Positions 7,813 to 14,418 of a stretch of 14,418 nucleotides of DNA are shown piece by piece. Made by a program: the position numbers and the translations under genes. Positions within the stretch are counted from its first letter, which is position 1. Each line of letters begins with the position of its first letter. This stretch comes from Candidatus Poribacteria bacterium (GTDB lineage Bacteria; Poribacteria; WGA-4E; B28-G17): NCBI GenBank assembly GCA_003645735.1, contig QNBQ01000008.1:1-14418 (forward strand), written 5' to 3'. Under the pieces are notes generated by a model. The model searched no databases. It had not been told where the DNA came from and worked only from the letters and a program-made list of their open reading frames with translations.

Positions 7813-8895
7813 ATGATCGAGCTGAAAGGTGTTCGAAGGAGATGGGGGGGTTTCTCCCTTAAAGGGATAACGTTGAGGGTGGAACGCGGGGAGTATTTCG
7901 TTCTCCTGGGGCCGTGCGGGGCGGGTAAGACCTTGCTGCTGGAGACGATAGCCGGGTTTTGGCGGCCGGATGAGGGGGAGATATGGATAAACGGCAGGGA
8001 CGTCACCCATATCCCGCCCGAGAGGCGAAACGTGGGGTTCGTATATCAAGAGTATGGGCTTTTCCCCCATCTATCGGTCAAGGAGAACATCTCCTACGGC
8101 TTGAGGGCTAGGGGATACTCGAGGAAAGAGAGGGAGAGGAGGGTGCGGGAGGTGGTCGAGATGCTCGGCATAGAGGAGCTCCTCGATCGGGGGGAGGTGG
8201 GCTCGTTAAGCGGAGGTGAGAAACAGAAGGTCGCCCTGGCGAGGGCTCTGGCGGTGAAGCCCGATGTGTTGCTCCTGGACGAGCCTTTACACTCGCTCGA
8301 CTATAGCTCAAGGGAACGTGCCTACGCCATGTTGAAGGAGGTGAACAGGGGGCTGAACCTGACGGTCATCCACGTGACGCATGATTACTCCGAGGCGCGC
8401 GCTTTGGCCGGCAGGATAGGCGTGATGAACAACGGTCAACTGGTGCAGGTCGACCGACCTGAGGAGGTGTTCGATCGGCCCAAAACCGCGTTCGCCGCCC
8501 GTTTTCTAGGCGTTGAGAACCTGTTCAAGGGCAAGATCAAACGGAACGAGGGCGGCCTGCTCGTGATGAAAGTGGGCGGGCTCGAGGTGAAAGCGCTGGG
8601 GGGGGGAGAGGTCGATCCGGGGGGGATATGTATCAGGCCGGAGGAGGTGCGGGTATCGCGCGAGCCCTTAAGTTTGGGAAACGATTTCGAGGGCGTGGTG
8701 CGTGAGATATCGGATAGGGGCGCTTTCATAAGGGTATCGGTTGACGTCGGAGATGTGCGGTTCATCTCACACCTCCCCCGACGCGATTTCCTCAGATCTC
8801 ATCTCTCAGTCGGCGAGCGGGTTTACCTCGGTTTCAGCCCTGAATCGGCCTGCGTCCTGATCGATGACGAGGAGGAGATGGATGAGCCTGCATGA
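7813..8895 (+). CDS. wtpC: ABC transporter ATPase with TOBE domain, tungstate/molybdate importer
   Basis: This is the cytoplasmic ATPase that powers the WtpAB importer. All nucleotide-binding motifs are present: Walker A GPCGAGKT (33-40), Q-loop Gln79, signature LSGGEKQ (132-138), Walker B VLLLDEP (152-158) and the H-loop His190 in VTHDYSEA. The D-loop region reads LHSLD where many relatives have LSALD. Residues about 235-350 form a C-terminal TOBE-like domain (ICIRPEEVRV, then DFEGVVREISDRGAFIRV), which in ModC/WtpC proteins often senses oxyanion. The length of 360 residues is normal. The start is the first ATG after the permease stop, with GAGG about 8 bases upstream. The C-terminus overlaps the next gene by 14 bases, which suggests translational coupling. 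Confidence 0.9.
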   Translation: MIELKGVRRRWGGFSLKGITLRVERGEYFVLLGPCGAGKTLLLETIAGFWRPDEGEIWINGRDVTHIPPERRNVGFVYQEYGLFPHLSVKENISYGLRARGYSRKERERRVREVVEMLGIEELLDRGEVGSLSGGEKQKVALARALAVKPDVLLLDEPLHSLDYSSRERAYAMLKEVNRGLNLTVIHVTHDYSEARALAGRIGVMNNGQLVQVDRPEEVFDRPKTAFAARFLGVENLFKGKIKRNEGGLLVMKVGGLEVKALGGGEVDPGGICIRPEEVRVSREPLSLGNDFEGVVREISDRGAFIRVSVDVGDVRFISHLPRRDFLRSHLSVGERVYLGFSPESACVLIDDEEEMDEPA

Positions 8896-9868
8896 TCTCT
8901 TCGGGTTGATCGTCAGAAAGATCGTGACCCGTCCCCTGATACCCGTGGCTAACAGCTGGATAGATGCCACGCCGTTCATCCTGATCTCCCTCTTCCTCTC
9001 CCTTTCAGGCCTCTTTCTGTGGAGGTTCGGGCGGGAGGAGCGGGCCAGATGGGCGTTGAGGGCCGTTTCCACCTTCGTCTTCGTGATCTTCCTTCATAGA
9101 TGCCTCTGTATGCTTCGGGACGCCGTAGGGGGCATCGCTGAGGTGGGCAGGGATGATCTGAGGGCGTTCGGTCAGCTCTGTATCTTCACCCCACTGCTCG
9201 GCTTCTCGCTGACGCTGGGCCGGGCGTTCTGCGGATGGGTTTGCCCCCTAGGTTTCCTCCAGGAAGGGATCGGCAGGATCGCGCTTTTCAAGAGGGAACG
9301 GCTCGGGAGGAGATCGAAGGCGGCGGATCTGATCCTGCTTGTCCTCGTCTCGTTCATCGCCATCCGAATGCTCATCGCCTTCAAACCCTCCACGGATTTC
9401 CTCACGGAGAACGTGGCGGCCTGTTTCAGCATACTGCTGCTTCTGATCATGTTCCCCGCGCTTTTGAGCCGACGTTTGGCCGAGAGGCTGAAGAGGGTGA
9501 GGTATCCGGCGCTGGGGATCTGGATGACGTTGGTGGTTATCAGGGTTTTCGTGACCAACCCTTGGTGTGTGCTTTACGGAGGCGAGCTCGATTACTCCTC
9601 GCTGTTGGCGCTGTTCGTCGTGCTGAGCACCTCACTTCTGATCCCACAGGCGTGGTGTCGATATATCTGTCCTCTAGGGACCTTCCTCTCGCTGATATCT
9701 AAGATATCCCTTCTCAGGTTTGGAAGCACCGGTAAATGCGCGGGGTGTGGGGAGTGCGATCGGGTCTGCCCGATGGGCGCCATCGAGAGGGGGAAACTGG
9801 ATCTGTCAAGCTGCATCTACTGCGGCAGATGTTTGAAAGGATGCGTCGGGAGGCTTGAGCTGAGATGA
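8882..9868 (+). CDS. NapH/NosR-like membrane polyferredoxin
   Basis: This membrane iron-sulfur protein probably passes electrons between the quinone pool and a periplasmic or membrane partner. It has about six hydrophobic segments. Two CxxxCP motifs typical of NapH/NosR/YccM proteins occur (FCGWVCPLG, Cys117/121; WCRYICPLG, Cys259/263). Two C-terminal 4Fe-4S motifs follow: CAGCGECDRVCP (Cys286, 289, 292, 296) and CIYCGRCLKGC (Cys311, 314, 317, 321). In NapH-type proteins these sit on the cytoplasmic side. I start at ATG 8882 because GAGGAGGAG lies a few bases upstream; ATG 8864 would add six residues. It overlaps wtpC by 14 bases and the next gene by ATGA. NosR's N-terminal FMN domain is absent. 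The family call is firm; the electron partner is unknown. Confidence 0.85.
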   Translation: MSLHDLFGLIVRKIVTRPLIPVANSWIDATPFILISLFLSLSGLFLWRFGREERARWALRAVSTFVFVIFLHRCLCMLRDAVGGIAEVGRDDLRAFGQLCIFTPLLGFSLTLGRAFCGWVCPLGFLQEGIGRIALFKRERLGRRSKAADLILLVLVSFIAIRMLIAFKPSTDFLTENVAACFSILLLLIMFPALLSRRLAERLKRVRYPALGIWMTLVVIRVFVTNPWCVLYGGELDYSSLLALFVVLSTSLLIPQAWCRYICPLGTFLSLISKISLLRFGSTGKCAGCGECDRVCPMGAIERGKLDLSSCIYCGRCLKGCVGRLELR

Positions 9869-11154
9869 GGATCGCGGTGATCCTCCTCCTCGTTCAGATC
9901 ATCGGGTCGACCGAATGGCCCTTCTTCGGGGGCGATCAGGGTCATACCGGTTATAAGCCCCAGGTGGACTTCACATCGGGGGAGCTCCGGCTGAGGTGGC
10001 GTTTCGATCTGGGGGAGCACATCTGGAGATACAGGCGGGGCGTGAGCGTTTGGTCATCATCGCCGGTGGCGGCGGAGGTGGACGGCAGGATGCTCGTATT
10101 CGTGGGAGCTTACGATCAAAACCTCTACTGTCTGGACGCCCTCAGCGGGGAGAAGGTGTGGGAGTTCACGACCGGCGGGGCGTTGAGCTCCGCCCCGGCT
10201 TTCGATTGGGTGAACGGCGAGCCCACGGTCTTCGTCGTCTCGTCCGACAGGACCGTCTACGCCCTCGACGCCAGGAACGGTAGGAAGAAATGGTGTTATG
10301 AGACGTTGCCCTGGAGCTATACGATCTGTGAAGCGGTCCCCTCATCCCCTGTCGTAGGGGAGATCGAGGGCAGGAGGGTCGTGATCTTCGGCATATGGAA
10401 CTCGGATAAGAGGCCGATCAAAGGGTTTCAACGCGGCGAGCTTTTCGTCCTAGACGCCGCTACCGGGGAGAAGGTGTGGAGCGAGGTCATCTCGACCACC
10501 TATCTCTCCTCGCCAGCATACGCCCTTATCGATGGATCGCCCTTTATCTTCATAAGCTCGTCCGCCGGGGAGGTTCGCTGTCTGGAGGGCGAGACGGGAA
10601 GAACGGTTTGGAGGTTCACCGCCGGGGCCGAGGTGAGATCATCGCCTACCGTGGGGGAGGTGAGCGGGAGATGGGAGGTTTTCATAGGAACGAGGTTCGG
10701 CATGCTCTACGCTCTGGACGCCCGGAGCGGGGAGGTGATCTGGAGCTACAAGGCGGGCCATGCCATAGATTCCACCCCGGCCCTGGGCGAGGTTAAGGGC
10801 CGGCCAGTCCTGTTCTTCGGATCCTACGATCGAGCGGTTTACGCCGTGGACGCCCTCACGGGCCGGAAGCTGTGGCGGTTCATCACAGGGAAATACATCA
10901 CAGCATCCCCCGCTGTGGGAAGGATTGGGGGGAGGACGGCCGTCTTCATATGTTCGCTTGACGACAGGATCTACGCGATAGATGGCGAGACGGGGGAGCT
11001 GATCTGGAGCTACAGGGGCGGGGGAAGGGTCTGGCCGTATGAAACGAGAGGCGAGAGTTTATGGTCGTCGCCGATAATCATCTCGTCCGGTGGTGAGCCG
11101 CTTCTCCTCTTCCCCTCCTACGATGGAAGGCTATACGCCTTCTGCCCGCGCTAA
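9865..11154 (+). CDS. Exported PQQ-like eight-bladed beta-propeller protein
   Basis: This 429-residue protein is built almost entirely of PQQ-type propeller repeats of about 40-50 residues. Each has the pattern (V/I)F(I/V)G..D..(V/L)YALDA.(T/S)G...W.(F/Y), for example LYALDARSGEVIWSY and VYAVDALTGRKLWRF. Seven full repeats run from about 73 to 400. The last strand (PSYDGRLYAF, about 417-426) pairs with the N-terminal WRFDLG segment, giving about eight blades. The N-terminus RIAVILLLVQIIGS is a signal peptide or anchor. The ATG lies in an ATGA overlap with the polyferredoxin, which suggests a shared role. Tryptophan-docking positions are present, but I cannot identify residues that bind PQQ, so it may be a BamB-like scaffold or binding protein rather than a quinoprotein enzyme. 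Confidence 0.8.
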   Translation: MRIAVILLLVQIIGSTEWPFFGGDQGHTGYKPQVDFTSGELRLRWRFDLGEHIWRYRRGVSVWSSSPVAAEVDGRMLVFVGAYDQNLYCLDALSGEKVWEFTTGGALSSAPAFDWVNGEPTVFVVSSDRTVYALDARNGRKKWCYETLPWSYTICEAVPSSPVVGEIEGRRVVIFGIWNSDKRPIKGFQRGELFVLDAATGEKVWSEVISTTYLSSPAYALIDGSPFIFISSSAGEVRCLEGETGRTVWRFTAGAEVRSSPTVGEVSGRWEVFIGTRFGMLYALDARSGEVIWSYKAGHAIDSTPALGEVKGRPVLFFGSYDRAVYAVDALTGRKLWRFITGKYITASPAVGRIGGRTAVFICSLDDRIYAIDGETGELIWSYRGGGRVWPYETRGESLWSSPIIISSGGEPLLLFPSYDGRLYAFCPR

Positions 11155-11180
11155 AACCCCGTTCTAGATCCCATCCCCGC

Positions 11181-11210
11181 TTGAGCATAGGCGCGCGGAT
11201 CTGGTATAAT
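11181..11210 (+). promoter_or_regulatory. Extended -10 sigma70 promoter for the hydrolase-tgt unit
   Basis: TATAAT (11205-11210) matches the -10 consensus exactly and is preceded by TG one base upstream, the extended -10 element. TTGAGC (11181-11186) is a fair -35 at 18 bases spacing. Transcription would start near 11217, about 30 bases before the next start codon. This is the strongest promoter seen in the window and marks the boundary between the two transcription units, with no obvious terminator hairpin between 11155 and 11180. Confidence 0.7.
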
Positions 11211-11247
11211 CATCTCGGCTTTCAATCCCTCGGAGGAGGGGATGGAG

Positions 11248-11874
11248 ATGGACGCCAGGGAGTTCGTGAAAAACATAAGCTGGCTGGGGCATGCCGCCTT
11301 CCTGGTCAAATATGAGGGGATGAACGTCTACTTCGATCCTTATCAGATCGCCAGAGGCGAGCCGGCGGACGTCATATTCGTCTCGCACGACCATTACGAC
11401 CACTGCTCGCCGGAGGACATCGAGCGGATCAGGAAGAGCGACACCGTCATCGTCACCAACGAATCGTCCGCCAAGAAGCTCAAGGGGGAAATCAGGGTGG
11501 TGAAGGCGGGGGATGAGATCGAGGTCAGGGGGCTGAAGGTCAAAGCCGTCCCGGCGTATAACCCCAACAAGCGGTTCCACCCCAAGCAGTATGGCGGGCT
11601 GGGGTTCATCGTCGATTTCGGCGGGGTGAAGGTCTATCACGCGGGGGATACCGATCTGATACCGGAGATGGAGGGGATAGAGGCGGACATAGCGCTGCTG
11701 CCGGTTTCGGGGACATACGTCATGACGGCCGAGGAGGCGGCCAAGGCGGCAGAGATCATAAAGCCCAAGGTCGCCATCCCGATGCATTACGGGGCGATAG
11801 TGGGCACGGCCAACGACGCGGAGAGGTTCAAGAGGCTCGCGCCGGTCGAGGTGGTGATCCTGAAGAAAACCTAG
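11248..11874 (+). CDS. Metallo-beta-lactamase-fold metal-dependent hydrolase (UPF0173/UlaG-like)
   Basis: This 208-residue metallo-beta-lactamase-fold protein carries SHDHYDHCS (His47, His49, Asp51, His52), HAGDTDL (His131, Asp134) and MHYG (His180), the expected ligands of a dinuclear metal site. It begins ISWLGHAAFLV, the usual opening of the UPF0173/UlaG-like group. The compact size and lack of extra domains fit UPF0173, whose physiological substrate I do not know. I chose ATG 11248 because GGAGGAGG ends 8 bases upstream; ATG 11242, two codons earlier, is too close to that site but possible. It is the first gene behind the extended -10 promoter, and tgt starts three bases after its stop. 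The fold is certain, the substrate is not. Confidence 0.85.
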   Translation: MDAREFVKNISWLGHAAFLVKYEGMNVYFDPYQIARGEPADVIFVSHDHYDHCSPEDIERIRKSDTVIVTNESSAKKLKGEIRVVKAGDEIEVRGLKVKAVPAYNPNKRFHPKQYGGLGFIVDFGGVKVYHAGDTDLIPEMEGIEADIALLPVSGTYVMTAEEAAKAAEIIKPKVAIPMHYGAIVGTANDAERFKRLAPVEVVILKKT

Positions 11875-13504
<1,630 letters not shown>

Positions 13505-13572
13505 GGCGGGAAAGTTTCATAACGGGTTCATTGAAAGCGATATCTGAAAAACCTGAGAAGGGAGGGAACGGG

Positions 13573-14328
13573 ATGAGGATATGCCTGATAACCTTAGTGC
13601 TCGCCCTAATGACGGCAGGCCTGGCCTTAGGGGCGAAGGATGAAACCCTCGTCCTCTGCCTCTCCTTCGATGATGAAACGACCACCGATCTCTCAGTATA
13701 CAACAACCAGTGTGAGCCTAAGGGGAGCATATCCTTTACGGACGGGAAGTTCGGTAAGGCGATACAATTTGAACCGGGCAGCTATGTTGAGATACCGACC
13801 TCCGATTCGCTCAATCCCGACCTCTTCAAGGGGGAGTTCACCATAGCGATGTGGATCAAGCCGACTATGACGGGTGACACATGGGAGCATCTATGGCGCA
13901 GCAGGCCGGTGCAGTCGGGGCACAACACTTTATTCATAAACGTCAACGGAACGGTCTCCTGGAGAGGGATGGTCGGAGGAAACTGGACCGTGTTGTGTGA
14001 GACGGGGGCTGGGACGGTCAAGGCAGATGAGTGGACACACGTGGCGGTGGTGAGCGATAAGAGCAACTTCATCATCTACGTGAACGGAGAAGAAGCGGCT
14101 AAGAGCAAATTTCAAGAGACCGACGGCAACATACAAACCTATTTCCTGGCGAACGACGGGATATCGGCCGAGAGATACGCGGGGGCGATGGACGAGGTGA
14201 GGGTCTGGAACAGGGCGCTTTCGAAGGATGAAATAGTCGATACGATGAACAAAGGAGCTTCGGAGTTGTTCCCCGTCTGCTCCATTGGCTCGCTGCCGGC
14301 GATTTGGGGCGCTTTGAAGGGGAGGTGA
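13573..14328 (+). CDS. Secreted LamG-domain protein
   Basis: This 251-residue exported protein has a signal peptide (MRICLITLVLALMTAGLALGA) followed by one LamG/concanavalin-A-like domain (about 25-230). Its marks are LCLSFDDETTTDLS, FGKAIQFEPGSYVEI, FTIAMWIKP, WTHVAVV, IIYVNGE and MDEVRVWNRALSKDEI. Such jelly-roll domains bind glycans or calcium. The C-terminus ends SLPAIWGALKGR, a short tail that I associate, from memory, with LamG proteins of Poribacteria. I start at ATG 13573 with GGGAGG about 6 bases upstream; the upstream TTG at 13531 lacks a signal-peptide-compatible start. There is no obvious promoter between 13505 and 13572, so it may be read from the tgt unit. No catalytic residues are recognised. 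Confidence 0.8.
   Translation: MRICLITLVLALMTAGLALGAKDETLVLCLSFDDETTTDLSVYNNQCEPKGSISFTDGKFGKAIQFEPGSYVEIPTSDSLNPDLFKGEFTIAMWIKPTMTGDTWEHLWRSRPVQSGHNTLFINVNGTVSWRGMVGGNWTVLCETGAGTVKADEWTHVAVVSDKSNFIIYVNGEEAAKSKFQETDGNIQTYFLANDGISAERYAGAMDEVRVWNRALSKDEIVDTMNKGASELFPVCSIGSLPAIWGALKGR
14321..14328 (+). promoter_or_regulatory. Ribosome binding site overlapping a stop codon
   Basis: GGAGGTGA is a perfect match to the anti-Shine-Dalgarno sequence. It contains the TGA stop of the LamG gene and lies three bases before the ATG at 14332. It confirms that the short open frame at the right edge is a real gene start and that the two genes are translationally coupled. Confidence 0.65.
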
Positions 14329-14331
14329 GGG

Positions 14332-14418
14332 ATGGTAGACGAAGGGCTTCTTCAACTGGGGAGTATTAGGACGTTCGAGGGCAGGAGGTCAGCCCAGGTC
14401 GCCTTCCCCATAGGGGGG
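14332..14418 (+). CDS. Partial gene, probable GH116-type glycosidase N-terminus
   Basis: Twenty-nine codons are open to the right edge of the window. The protein begins MVDEGLLQLGSIRTFEG and ends QVAFPIGG at the cut. The pattern RT(F/Y).G...(I/V)AFP(I/L)GG at this distance from the start resembles GH116 beta-glucosidase/GBA2-like proteins, in which GIGTGT follows directly. This rests on eight to ten residues and memory of the family. It starts four bases after the LamG stop behind a perfect ribosome binding site, so a carbohydrate-active pair is plausible. If the next residues beyond the window are not I-G-T-G, the family call fails. Confidence 0.45.
   Translation, partial: MVDEGLLQLGSIRTFEGRRSAQVAFPIGG

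Noticed and set aside
11155..11180. Intrinsic terminator after the PQQ-like propeller gene
   Set aside because: No G+C-rich stem followed by a T-run is visible. Termination, if any, is of another kind.
13505..13572. Promoter for the LamG gene
   Set aside because: TTTCAT and GATATC are loosely spaced matches only, and no combination approaches both consensus boxes.

Overview
The window looks like a bacterial chromosome segment from an uncultured or little-studied lineage. Bacterial signs are strong Shine-Dalgarno sequences, sigma70-type promoters, lipobox signal peptides and a bacterial-type Tgt. The DNA is G+C-rich with heavy use of AGG (Arg) and ATA (Ile). All complete genes lie on the + strand. 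A LamG protein ending in a Trp-Gly-x-Leu-Lys tail, very large secreted lyase/propeller proteins and a transposase-like gene remind me of Candidatus Poribacteria or a related group. That placement is a guess from memory, not a demonstrated one.

Layout. (1) 1-110, minus strand: the start of a gene running off the left edge, possibly a transposase. A hairpin hides its ribosome binding site. (2) 193-11154: one long, tightly packed, probably polycistronic unit behind a good promoter at 193-222. In order it encodes a 1520-residue secreted beta-propeller/heparinase-II/III-like protein, a WtpA tungstate/molybdate-binding lipoprotein, a second shorter WtpA paralogue that lacks the oxyanion ligands, a WtpB-type permease with a long extra membrane N-terminus, a WtpC/ModC-type ATPase with a TOBE domain, a NapH/NosR-like membrane polyferredoxin, and an eight-bladed PQQ-like propeller. 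The junctions are overlaps or gaps of at most about 10 bases. (3) 11181-13504: a second unit behind an extended -10 promoter, with a metallo-beta-lactamase-fold hydrolase, tRNA-guanine transglycosylase (tgt) and an MntA-like minimal nucleotidyltransferase that has no HEPN partner. (4) 13573-14418: a secreted LamG-domain protein, then the first 29 codons of a probable GH116-type glycosidase cut by the window edge.

How it fits together. The centre is an oxyanion (tungstate or molybdate) ABC importer transcribed with membrane iron-sulfur redox machinery and an exported propeller, behind a giant exported carbohydrate-lyase-like protein. The most unusual points are the tandem substrate-binding proteins, one with a rebuilt pocket, the N-terminally extended permease, and the co-transcription of metal uptake, membrane electron transfer and polysaccharide-related secreted proteins. 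No gene-free stretch exceeds 300 bases. I saw no tRNA, rRNA, CRISPR array or convincing intrinsic terminator.
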